40,739 bases of DNA. It comes from Gnetum montanum (taxonomy: Eukaryota > Streptophyta > Gnetopsida > Gnetales > Gnetaceae). The notes below the pieces were generated by a model. That model saw only the letters and a list, made by a program, of their open reading frames with translations. It was not told where the DNA came from and searched no databases. The position numbers were made by a program, and so were the translations under genes. Shown piece after piece: positions 29,863-38,999 of this stretch. Numbering within the stretch: position 1 is the stretch's first letter; every line of letters begins with the position of its first letter. The DNA lies in assembly GCA_015680685.1 (NCBI GenBank), contig MNCI01025408.1, positions 66,325-107,063 on the forward strand, in the 5' to 3' direction.

Positions 29863-30155
29863 TAGTTTAAGGTCATTTTGGGCCTGGTTTGCACTAGTTT
29901 AAAGCCATTTCGGGCCACTATGCGTAGTTTAAGGCCATTCCGGGCCCCATTGTAAACGAGCAATATTTTGGATAAAGCGGATAAGTTTCTTGGTGGACCG
30001 ACCATTTCTGATCGTGGCTAGTTTTATGTCATTACGGACATGATAGTTTAACGTCTTTCTGGACAAAGGGTGTTGTTTAATAATGTTCTTGGCTCTATTA
30101 TAGTTTAATGTCATTTCGGACTATATGTAGTTTAACATCATTTCAGACGAAGGGT
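29863..30155. repeat. Module-border repeat cluster 3 (between antisense gene and protease)
   Basis: Seven units start at 29863, 29895, 29925, 30019, 30044, 30101 and 30128. The first three read TAGTTTAAGGTCATTTTGGG, TAGTTTAAAGCCATTTCGGG and TAGTTTAAGGCCATTCCGGG, the form shared with cluster 2; the last four read like TAGTTTAATGTCATTTCGGA, the form shared with cluster 1. The orientation is the same in all. They lie between the antisense gene's 3' end and the protease frame. Confidence 0.8.
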
Positions 30156-30158
30156 GTT

Positions 30159-31136
30159 TTATTTTAATTGTTTTTTGATTTTCTTTATTTTTATGTCAGG
30201 GGGTGTATTAGCCGGTATGATTTTGTATTCTGCGTCTCCTTCGCTGATCACGTTGAATGGCAATTCAGTCCAGAAGACGTCCGTTAGAATGTTTTCGGTA
30301 TCAGTATTTTCAGGTGCTTCGGTGTCCGTCGTTGTTTTTGTGTTGGTTTCTTCATGAGGCGATGTGAGTAGAGTATTGGATGTGGGTGTTTTAGTTTTAG
30401 AAGACTCTTGTCCCGTGTTTGAAGGTTTAACGCCTACCAGTTGTGATTTCTTTGTGTTATTTTGGCTAGGCTTGTTGAGTTCAATCTCAGAGCCTTGGTC
30501 CATGTCTGTGTGCGATGAAATGATGGGAGTGGCCGCTTCCCCATGTATGATGATTTCACCACCCTCATAGGGTAGGTGAATCTCCTGATGTATAGGGGAC
30601 GAAATAGCTCTCATTTGGGCCAACCAGGGTCTTCCTAATATTAGGTTGAACCCTGGCATCTCATCGACAACTAGGAAGTCAGCGGATGTGGGGAACTGGT
30701 CTCCCGCTATGAAATCTAAGGTTATCGTGCCTTTGACCAGTACACGTGATCCGCTGAATGACCTTAAACATGTTGTTGTGGTTGGTTTAATTAAGTAGGT
30801 AAGCCCCAGTTGTTCAATGATGGGATATGGTACGACGTTTGTGGCCGCCCCATCGTCTACGTGAACTCTATGTATTTTGAATTGGTTTATATGTATTGTT
30901 ATGAACATAGGGACTGTTGTTATTTCCCCTGTGTTCTTGTCCACTTTGATGTTGTCATCCTGGAAGCTCAAGGGTTTTGGAATGACCCCGTGAGATGAGT
31001 ACATGACAGCGTGAATGGCAGGTTCACTCGGAGGCAAATCCTCATTGACCGGTATGGACGTTAGCATGCGTAGGAGAGCTTCCCGATGAGTTTGGGATGT
31101 TAAAACCAAGTCATACAAGCTTAAAGAAGTGTTCTT
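30159..31136 (-). pseudogene. Element C aspartic protease
   Basis: The open frame of 319 codons (30159-31118) has FKIHRVHVDDGAATNVVPYP, the active site with D-G-A, then FPTSADFLVVDEMPGFNLIL and GRPWL, which is the F-x-V-x-x-x-x-x-x-Y-x-x-I-L-G-R-x-W-L block of plant Tat/Ogre proteases. A polar serine/threonine-rich tail follows, and the last recognisable coding residues are near NTPPDI (about 30195) before a lysine-rich run that is probably non-coding. It is in the same frame as gag, separated only by two TAA codons (31149-31151 and 31137-31139). Confidence 0.85.
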
Positions 31137-34010
31137 TTACTTCAGTGCTTAGGTGACTTGCGTTAAGGCTATTGCGAAATCCCTGCTATTAGGAATGCTC
31201 TTGTCAGCAATGACTGGGTCCATTGGGCCCAACAGTTTTATTTCGTGTTTTGGTGGCCTATCATTCTTGCTCTGTGCTATAGTTTTAGATGGTTCATATT
31301 GTTTTGATGGTTCGCCCTGATTTCCTGAGTTTGGTTGATTTTTGGTTGGCGACATGGGTATGGAATTAAGTGGAGTGGGTTTGGGTGGCCCCAGGGCCAA
31401 CCGTTGGCACTCTTTCTCCAAGAGTTCATGCGTAAGCCTATCAACTAAGCGTTCTCATGTGTGACATGGAGGTGGAGCTAGTCTCGGAGCCTCAGATTAC
31501 CTTGGGATGTGCACCACATATGGAGGTGGGCGGGATTGCGATTGGTCAGCGGGAAGCGTTTGAGCCGAAGGCTGGTCGGGAATCCTAATGACGTAGGGGT
31601 GAGGTTTGCCCTGCACCTGTGTGGTGGAGGTTTGACAATTGTTAGGACTTTTGGGTGTCCTAACGATGTACGGAGTCGATTTTAGTAAAGTTTGGGCCTT
31701 CGCTGTTGCGACGGCTGGTGGTACTCGGACTACGAAAGGGGCAGGCCGAGTGTGAGGTGTTAGTGGCTTTGAGGATGTAGGTACGGCTGAAGGTAAACGG
31801 ATGACATAGGGCTACTGTGGGGCGCATGGTGGTTGAGATGTGAGGGCGAACACAGCGGGAGGAACCTGCACTACGAATGGCCTATTAGGTGTTTCTTGTT
31901 TATGTTGGGGGTAGATGGTGTTAATGTTATGTGCCTCAGAATCGTCATCGAAGTAGATCGTGCTAATCACGTACGGGGCCTCTTTGGTGTTCAGGGGATC
32001 CTTATATACCCCCATAGGCTGATTCTGCGGTTGGACCGGGTTAGCCTTATCAAAAGTGATTTGGCCATCGTCGATCATCCGCTGGATATCTTGCTTCAAG
32101 ATGAAGCAATAATTCGTTCTGTGCCCGTTGCGTTGATGGTAATCGTAGAAACGATCCATCCTAAAGCCTTTGGGTACGAGCGGCTCATCTGGCGTTGCTA
32201 AGCTTGGGTTCTATACGAGTTGGTAGAACCGGTCATGTCTTTGGATGGCTACCAGGGATAACTGCTTATGTTTCATCAACCCAGCTTTCAGGGGCTGATC
32301 AAAGAGCTGGGACAGTTTCATCGACAGAGGCGTGTATTGAGAGGGTTCTTTCCTCTCGAAATTGCACGTACGGTTTATTGGGTTCTGTGATGATGATGAC
32401 TCCGGGGCTATTGTGGGAGTGGGTTTATAGTAGTTAGTAGAGGTTGCGGGTGATTTTTGTTGGTGGGCGATGTTCGTTTGTTGGGCTTCTGCTATCGCTG
32501 CTATAGTTGTCTTGGCCTTCTCTTTATCCTTTTTAGTATGTTGATTTTTGAAGGCCAAGTATGCCGGGTCATGGCTATTTTGAGCCGCTTCCTCCATGTT
32601 CTTGATCTGTGCAAATGCTTGGTTAAGATTACGCGCGTTAAGGTAATATAATTTGGACTTGAAGAAATCATTGACAGCCCCCTTTAGAATTGTAAGTAGA
32701 TAAGTTTGGGAGATTGGTTTGTGTAGCTCGTTGAGAGCCACACTCCATCTCTGAATAAACTTCTGTACAGGTTCAAGCGGTGCTTGCTTGACCTGTATGA
32801 GGCTGTCCAGCGTGGCCTCGGGTTTCAAGTTGTACTTGAACTGGGTTACAAACTAGCATAAAAGATCCTCCAAGGAGAAGATAGAGTTCCTAGGCAAGGC
32901 CCAGTACCAGTCGAGTGCCCTTCCAGCGAGGGACATGGGGAACACTCGTAGAATAGCATGAGGCCATGCTTGGAGAAATGCACATTCTAGTCTAAATGTT
33001 ATCAAATGGGCGTTGGGGTCCATCTCCCCATTATATTTGGTGAACGTCAGTAGGGAGACGCCTTTGGGCAAGGTCAAAGGTGGGACAGAGGAGCTGATGG
33101 GGTCGTCGTTGTAGAAATCTACTACTTTCAACTCCCCGTCGGCGGTCGTTTTGAGTCGCTTTACCTCGTCAGTAAGTTCTTGCATTAATTTCTTGGCATC
33201 TGCCCAGTCTTGGATGCTTGGTGACGCAGTAGCTTGAGGCTGTGGTATATTATACAAGTTAGATTGTTGTATGGTGGGCTGAAAGGCCGAAAGCTGCGCG
33301 GGTGGTGGTTGTGCTTGTGGAAAGGTTACGGTGGGCTGCACTAAGGATGGCACGTTGTATGGGAAATGTTGTTGTTGCTGCGGTTGGAGCTATACCTGGG
33401 GAACATGGACTGGTGGAATGGTATGGTGTGGCATGTGGGTGTGAGAGGGTTGGTGTGACAGGGCACCAATCGGTGGCCATTGCCCAATCACGTTATGCGA
33501 AGGGGCTCCTTGTTGGGTTACGGCCATCGAGGGGCCTGCGTGCGCTGGAATGTGTGGGATGTAATGAGCAGATGTGGATGCCGGTATTACATGTGGCATC
33601 CCTATCACTTGGGGTGGGAGCATTACCCCCACACTAGCGTTAGGTTGGGAATCGCTAGGGAGAGGAATATGCACTAGCGCTGCTGTTTCAGGTGGTGGTG
33701 CTTGAGCCTGGGTGAACCCAAGATGCTGGAGGGGCAAGATTTCCCCTGTGTCTAGATGAAAAATGGGGTTAGCCTGGGCTTGCGGGCTAAGAGTGTGGAA
33801 GGAGTCCTCGTGCTCGGATTGAGTGGCGAAGTCATCCTCCTCTTCTGGTTGGGGTTCTAGCGCATACCGATCCAACGTGTGGCTCCTTTGCAGGAGGAGT
33901 TGTGTGACGAGCTCCGAATACTGCTTCGGAACTAGGATTACATCATATGGGGAAGGGGTGAACTCGTGTCCTCCCCTGTAAAAGAGTTCAAACTGCCTAT
34001 TTACTTCCAT
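31137..34010 (-). pseudogene. Element C gag
   Basis: A single frame runs from MEVNRQF at 34010 down into protease. Only point stops break it, at 33390, 32853, 32211, 31812, 31497, 31455, 31149 and 31137 (lowest base of each codon). The N-terminal part is proline- and histidine-rich. The core (32853-33150) has LLTFTKYNGEMDPNAHLITF, then FPMSLAGRALDWYWALPRNS, the retrotransposon gag fold; it continues with QRWSVALNELHK, LLTILKGAVNDFF. Near 32070-32160, YDYHQRNGHRTNYCFILKQD is the Tat-type zinc-knuckle-like block (one cysteine, two histidines). The C-terminal third has repeated PYVIRLP-type motifs. The product forms the particle that packages the RNA. Confidence 0.88.
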
Positions 34011-34784
34011 TTCAGCTCAATCAACAGCCAGTCCAGCTTGTATTTTAATACATATGAAATTATACTAGTCTTGGGTGATGATGTTGGAGGCTGGATCTCT
34101 CCCTTGTAACCTTAGTGACCGGCGGGGCCCCGCTGTAGGTTGCACCCCCGGGTGCTGTGCGACAGGCTGTTGGATGGCTGTGATGTCCATAGTGGCGGTG
34201 GTTTGAGTAGTGAAAGTGTTGTTGTTTGCGGGGTTCATGATGCTGTGTCACAGATCTAAAGATACGAAGTTAATGCGTTATGTAGCGTGCAGCGTATATG
34301 CTTTAATTGACAGCGTATGGTGACGACGTATACAACCTAAGAAGGATCACGGCGTAAAACTGGACAGCGTAAACTAGGTGAGCATAATACAAGAGAGCGT
34401 GTCATAGCGTAAAGCAGTGGCATAAAACGTGTCACAGCGTAAAGCAGTGGCATAAAACAGGTCACAGCGTAAAGCAGTGGCGTAAAACAGGTCACAACGT
34501 AAAGTAGTTGAGCGTAAAACAGGAGCTGGCGTATAACAAGAGAGCGTAAAATAGGTCATAGCGTCAAATAGGAGCTAGCATAAAAGAAAGCAGCGTAGGA
34601 GTTTCTGAGTAGAGTTTTGAGGGCGTAAACAATGTACAGCGTCAACGCTAAATAGTTGCAGGCTGGGTTTTTAGACCGGGCCGCGTAGACGTTGAAGGGT
34701 TTCAGCAGGTAGCGGTTTGTAGTTGGCGGCATAAACACTTGATAGTGTAAACGTTGGGGATTTTCAGGTAAGGGTTTTAGGAGA
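34011..34784 (-). other. Element C leader (5' untranslated region)
   Basis: Between the primer site and the gag start lies about 775 bp without coding capacity. It contains the 30-bp tandem repeats at 34401-34522 and many scattered GCGTAAAC, GCGTAAAA and GCGTATA units related to the LTR palindrome. Packaging and dimerisation signals of retrotransposons lie in this region, but none can be named here. Confidence 0.5.
34401..34522. repeat. 30-bp tandem repeats in the element C leader
   Basis: Units start at 34401, 34431, 34461 and 34491 with an exact 30-bp period, each like GTCACAGCGTAAAGCAGTGG followed by CATAAAACAG. The first three differ by a few bases; the fourth decays at its end. Confidence 0.85.
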
Positions 34785-34801
34785 CCCTCCTTCTAGCGCC
34801 A
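34785..34801 (-). other. Primer-binding site of element C
   Basis: The minus strand reads TGGCGCTAGAAGGAGGG five bases after the 5' LTR end. TGG is the complement of the tRNA CCA tail. The 3' end of the priming tRNA would be CCCTCCTTCTAGCGCCA; I cannot name that tRNA with confidence. It differs from the tRNA-Asp site of elements A and B. Confidence 0.7.
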
Positions 34802-35399
34802 ATTTCTATACCGCCTAAAATCGTCAGTCTTCAGCTGGAAGGAAAAACAGAGACGGCGGGATCGCAGGACGAGAACAGAAGACCCTGCCTTCGCCTGAGG
34901 GCTAGCTGGAATGCACGAAGGCAGAGTACCTTAAGTGCTCTACACGTGGATCAAACAAGGATTTCCCCACGCGTACGCTAAGTGCTATACATTGGGTTAT
35001 GCGTAAACGATGTAGCGAGCGTAAATAAAGCGTAAACGGCGTAAAAAAAATGCGAACAGAGCGTGAGCGTGAACGGGCGTGAACAGAATGCGTGGGCCAA
35101 GTTGACGTAAAACTGTAAAATGTGGACAATTTTATGCTACAAATGTAAACAATGGTATTACAGAGTCAAAGTACAGTGCACCGGTCTAACACAGTCATGA
35201 GGGACACAAGGCGGACGAAAAGGCCCGGCGTATGCAGGAATGACTCGGCTGGTTCGCAAGGCAAGCGGAGCGTAGAGACTATGTATGGCGTATAGGGCTC
35301 TCCAGTGTAGGAGGATTTCAGCTCTTGTGCGTAGCGTAAATGTTCTCTGGTGTGCTCCGGGATTTTGCCAACCGACCCCTGTGAAATGGGAAATCGGGG

Positions 35400-35409
35400 T
35401 TTATATACA
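35400..35409 (-). promoter_or_regulatory. TATA box of the element C promoter (5' LTR)
   Basis: The minus strand reads TGTATATAAACCCCGATT. Transcription of the element would start near 35375, leaving about 650 bp of U3 upstream. The palindrome array at 35499-35880 lies directly upstream. Confidence 0.65.
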
Positions 35410-35498
35410 GGTTGTTACGTTAGACTCGGGTTAGGAGACACGTGGCGCATTGACCGGGTGCACACACTTTACAAAAATACAATATATTACATTTGTTG

Positions 35499-35880
35499 GG
35501 TGTATACGCTGTGTGAAGCGGGCGTATACGCTGGGCGTATACGTTGAATGAGGCGAGCATGTGAACTTGGGTGGAGATGCTGTGCTGGGCATATATGCCA
35601 GGCGTATACGCTGGCGGATACTAGGCGTGTACGCTGAAGGATGTCCACTTGCTTCAATGCTTGCTCTTTGGTGTTATCTTCATGTTGTCATTGAGACTTC
35701 ATCGTCGGGCGTGTGCATCTGTGGCGTCGAGCGTACAAGCGAGGCGTGTACACCAGGCGTGTGGGCTGGATATCCACACTGGGCGTATACGCTAGGGCGT
35801 ATACGCTGGGAGTGTCAGGCGTGCATGCAGGGCATATACCCTAGTACTGCTGGGCATATACGCCGGGCGTATACGCTGGT
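35499..35880. repeat. GCGTATACGC palindrome array, 5' LTR U3
   Basis: Five exact copies and many one-base variants (GTGTATACGC, GCATATACGC, GCGTATACGT) occupy the same relative positions as in the 3' LTR. The copy number differs between the two LTRs (three versus two in the CTAGGGCGTATACGC run), so the array has expanded or shrunk since insertion. Confidence 0.85.
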
Positions 35881-36021
35881 ACTGCATACTTAGTGAAAAT
35901 GAAGCTTTTTGACCTCCAAAGTTGCAATGTGTGACGCCAACTGTAGCCACGGTTGTCTGTGGGTCCCAGGGACCGACTTTTTACTGGGGAGGTAGAGAGC
36001 TCAAAATTTTGTGGTGTTTCA

Positions 36022-36026
36022 ACTGG
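36022..36026. repeat. Target-site duplication of element C, right copy
   Basis: ACTGG follows the last base of element C; its partner is GCTGG at 18651-18655, one mismatch. The bases that follow continue the LTR of element B. Confidence 0.75.
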
Positions 36027-36546
36027 GGTTACCAAACACTAGTCGTTACTTGGTTACCAAGTGTTCCACGTATGCTCAAAGTGTTTGTACTGAGTGTGCT
36101 AATTCATTGATAGGTAATAATTAATAATTTAATAGAAATAACATCAATTAACTATTGAAAGAATCAAATAATAGTAAATAACATGAAATTCAATAATTAA
36201 GCTATTCTTAATGTTGTAAGGTTTATCATAAAGTTCGTCTTTGTTTCTGATCACAAGGTGTGCTTAGGTACACAATGCTCAAATAAAGATCCGTTCACTC
36301 TATGAATCCTACTGCAGACACTTAGAAATAATTCTAACTTTGGAAAGGGAAAACTGCAAGAGTTTGGCTAAGGGACTAAGAAAATAACTACAAATTTAAG
36401 TCCCCTTGTCTCTTATTTATAGGCAATGATACAAGTTCTGACATTGCATGCACGATATTGCTTCGACCACTCCGATATCGAGTATCCAATATTGAGGGCC
36501 TGATATCGCAGGTCTGATATAGAGGGCCTGATATTGGGACTCATCA
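36022..36546 (-). repeat. 5' LTR of element B, part 2 (U3 and R side)
   Basis: This resumes at CTGGGGTTACCAAACAC and runs to CTCATCA, matching 9579-10075. Its minus-strand TATA box (CCTATAAATAAGAG) is near 36410-36423. Upstream of that lie GATATC/GATATT/GATATA motifs at about 36445-36535, decayed relatives of the CGCGATATCGCG array of element A. Confidence 0.9.
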
Positions 36547-36551
36547 AAAAG
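36547..36551. repeat. Target-site duplication of element B, right copy
   Basis: AAAAG follows the LTR end, identical to 9217-9221. It confirms that B is a single insertion later split by C. Confidence 0.9.
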
Positions 36552-36844
36552 CCTCAAAAATATTAAAAATCTCAGTGCACAATGTGGGCTATTAATAATC
36601 TTAGTGGAGAGGCAAAACACATAGAGGTGGTGATGGCAAGGACAAGACAACATGACGCAATAGGACAGGATGGAGGATAGGATGACATGTGGCATAGGCC
36701 TACATGGTCCAACATATTGCTACATTGACCCTTGTAGGATCTCATGACCCTCTATAATTTTTTTTATTATTTTATTATTATTGTTATGATTATTTTTTAA
36801 TATTAATTATTTATTTATAAATATTACTATAAATTATGATAACA
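36552..36844. other. AT-rich flank
   Basis: No gene or element was recognised. The stretch 36752-36835 is a low-complexity run of T and TTA units. Confidence 0.5.
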
Positions 36845-36950
36845 AGGTAACTTAACCTAGTGGCTAGAGAGCATTAAGATATGGGTTAAATAACCCTAAG
36901 GTTATGTGTTTGATCCCAAGCCTTGAAATTATGACATTAATTTTTTTTTG
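36845..36950 (+). repeat. Possible tRNA-derived SINE
   Basis: TAACCTAGTGGCTAGAG (36853-36869) resembles the internal A box of tRNA genes (TRGCNNAGTGG), and GTGTTTGATCCC (36906-36917) resembles the B box (GGTTCGANTCC), at a tRNA-like spacing. The stretch CTAAGGTTATGTGTTTGATC is typical of plant SINE heads. A T9 run at 36941-36949 could be the 3' tail. No cloverleaf closes, so it is not a working tRNA. The T run could instead be the poly-A end of the minus-strand LINE to the right. Confidence 0.4.
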
Positions 36951-37656
36951 GACTTTAATATATAAATTTAATAATTAATAAATTTATCATTTATTTTGTA
37001 ATTGGTACATATAATGGAGGGTGTCGAACCCTGAAAAGAAGTTTTATTAATAGTAAAAGAGTATCAAATACATAAACCTCATTAGGTTTAGGGATCAAAA
37101 AATGGAGAAACTTAGATAATAGGGGATGGAACTCTAGGAAACATCCTTGTAAATAACCATTTGCAAAAGGAAGAAATCCTATCTCAAGAACTACCATTCA
37201 CCAAGACAAACCAGCTCATTCCAAGAAAGATTGGTAGAAATTTGGACAAGGTAGATAGTGCCCAATGAAAATCAGAGAGACTCCCATATGGTGACTCCAC
37301 TCAAATTCAAGAAGGGAAGCTTCTATGTAGAGATTCCTATTGAAGATTGTTGCTTGAAAACATGAATCTTTCCCAAGGCTACAGGAGATGAATCAACTGA
37401 TGAAATTCCATTTTGAACTTTGATGCTTCCAATTTGAGTTGGAAATGAATGAGGTAGAAGATCTACAATTTCTCCTACATTGTGAGATGACAGTTATTAG
37501 GATAATCAATCCTTTGAAAGATAACATTACCTCTATGCTTCCAAATATAATATAGAACAATAGGCCTAATAAATTTTCACAAAAATTTAAAATTAGCAAA
37601 AGTGGTGGCGAAAAGGCCAAATATAACATCATCTTGAGATAGCTTACATGATGGAC

Positions 37657-38013
37657 TTACTTTGGAAGCCCATGTCCACATGTGCTATGTGAAAGGATAA
37701 TGCCAAAACACATGAACAAAGTCCTCTTTACCACCAAAAAGAGGGCAATTAGGACTATGAAACCTGATATATTCAAGATCTTTGCTAATAGGTAAACCTT
37801 GGTGGAGGAGACATCAAATGAATTGCTTAATTTTAGGAAGGGTTGGTAGTTTCCAAATAAAATGAAAGAGGGGGATCTAGAATTGTTCCAACTCTTGTTT
37901 GTGCCAAGACTTGTTACATCGGTGAATGATACTAGATGAGTCATATAAAAGGTGAAAGGGGACTTATGGCTTGTAAGGTAGAAGTATTGACCCATTAATC
38001 CATTGAAGGCCAT
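37657..38013 (-). pseudogene. LINE zinc-binding reverse transcriptase tail (zf-RVT-like)
   Basis: The minus strand near 37650-37770 reads SPNCPLFGGKEDFVHVFWHY, then a stop and HMWTWASK. The family pattern is C-P-x-C-x-x-x-x-E-x-x-x-H-x-x-x-x-C-x-x-x-x-x-x-W. The second and third cysteines have changed to phenylalanine and tyrosine. This domain follows RT in plant LINE and LINE-derived proteins. Upstream, 38014-38990 is the decayed RT C-terminal part, with one 66-codon frame at 38547-38747. Confidence 0.65.
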
Positions 38014-38999
38014 GAAAAGTGCTTTGCACCAAAATGTATAATTGCAAATGGTAATGAATGAAGGTATAAAACTGAACTAGGCAATGGTGCATTGCTTTAG
38101 ACTCCCCATATAGATTATTAAACTCAACCCCCAAAATCCATTAATTGGCAATCAAAGCAAACTCAAAGAAATAACACCCTTCCAATACCAAGAGGTAGCA
38201 ACCTTAGCATTTGTAACAGCAAGGGGAGTAGGCAATAAAGGTAACCACCAAGGACACAATTTAGAGAGGGTAGGATTGATCTTGACATTGGTCCAATCTA
38301 CATAACTGTGTAGAATTTTCCAAACCCTCCAAATGCTTTTGAAAGTATGAGATCTAAGAATAATGATAGTGTGACGGGAAAGGATCTAGTTAATGAAATG
38401 GATTCATTTCTAGAAGCGCTTATTTTTGAGAAATTCTTGTTGAAGCCTTAATTGGAGGAGAGTCCCAATAATGTCCAAGGCATCTAGATGCTAGACCAAT
38501 CATTTAGCAACTAGGATAGTCCCCTACTTAAAAGAGTTTAAAATACCTAAGCCACTTTTATTCTTAGGAACAGTAATAATATTCCAAGTGACATGATGGA
38601 ATCCTTTATAAGAATATTTAGAGGACAACATGAAATCACAAAATAATCATTCAAGCTTCTAATAAGTATCTTGAGAGGGGGCCCAACATGAAGAGTAATA
38701 CACATGAGTAGACACACATATAGACTTACATATGAGGTACTTACCAACTAGAGTGAGGGGTTTAGTATTCCATTTTTCAAGTTTCTTTTGAATTTGATAA
38801 ATGACATGCTCTCAAAGAACACAGGTTGAACTTCTAAAATGGAAGGGAATTCCCAGAATCTTAATGATGTCTTGATCCTAAAGAAGCTTCCAGGAATAGT
38901 TAGTCACATGACTGTAATTATTGGTAAGACTATAAATAGAGGATTTGTTCCAATTAATAGTGGAGCTTAAGAGGGAGCAATATTGTTCCACCTAGGACA

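Larger units (their letters stand above)
18656..36021 (-). mobile_element. Element C: 17.4-kb Tat/Ogre-like Ty3/gypsy retrotransposon nested in element B
   Basis: The ends are TGTACC and TTTCA (TG...CA), with LTRs of 1207 and 1215 bp that agree at roughly nine bases in ten where I compared them. The body holds gag-protease in one frame (34010-30159), then RT, RNase H, a second RNase H of archaeal type and integrase (24623-21268). The dual RNase H and large size are hallmarks of the Tat lineage, which includes Ogre. An opposite-strand spliced gene lies between protease and RT. Decay is by point stop codons, and a 94-base assembly gap interrupts pol. Its GC content is clearly higher than that of its surroundings. 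Confidence 0.92.
34807..36021 (-). repeat. 5' LTR of element C, 1215 bp
   Basis: This begins TATACCGCC (mutated from TGTACCGCC in the other copy) and ends GTGTTTCA. It matches 18656-19862 along its length. The differences are largely C/T and G/A. The primer site adjoins its left end, so this is the 5' LTR of the minus-strand element. Confidence 0.92.
9222..36546 (-). mobile_element. Element B: Athila-like Ty3/gypsy retrotransposon, interrupted by element C
   Basis: Two LTRs sharing ends TGATGA...CTCATCA bound a body with, in minus-strand order, primer site, gag, protease, RT, RNase H and integrase. This is the gypsy order, with no chromodomain seen. The tRNA-Asp-like primer site and a membrane-segment frame after integrase suggest the Athila lineage. 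AAAAG duplications flank it. Removing the nested element (18656-36021) and one copy of its 5-bp duplication leaves about 9.95 kb. The coding part is full of stops and frameshifts, so the element is long dead. Element C landed in its 5' LTR and is therefore younger. Confidence 0.9.

Noticed and set aside
34374-34559. Minus-strand frame with repeated LRCDLFYATA peptide
   Set aside because: It is only the 30-bp tandem repeat read in frame, in the untranslated leader.
36853-36917. tRNA gene
   Set aside because: A- and B-box-like sequences are present, but no acceptor stem or complete cloverleaf can be formed.
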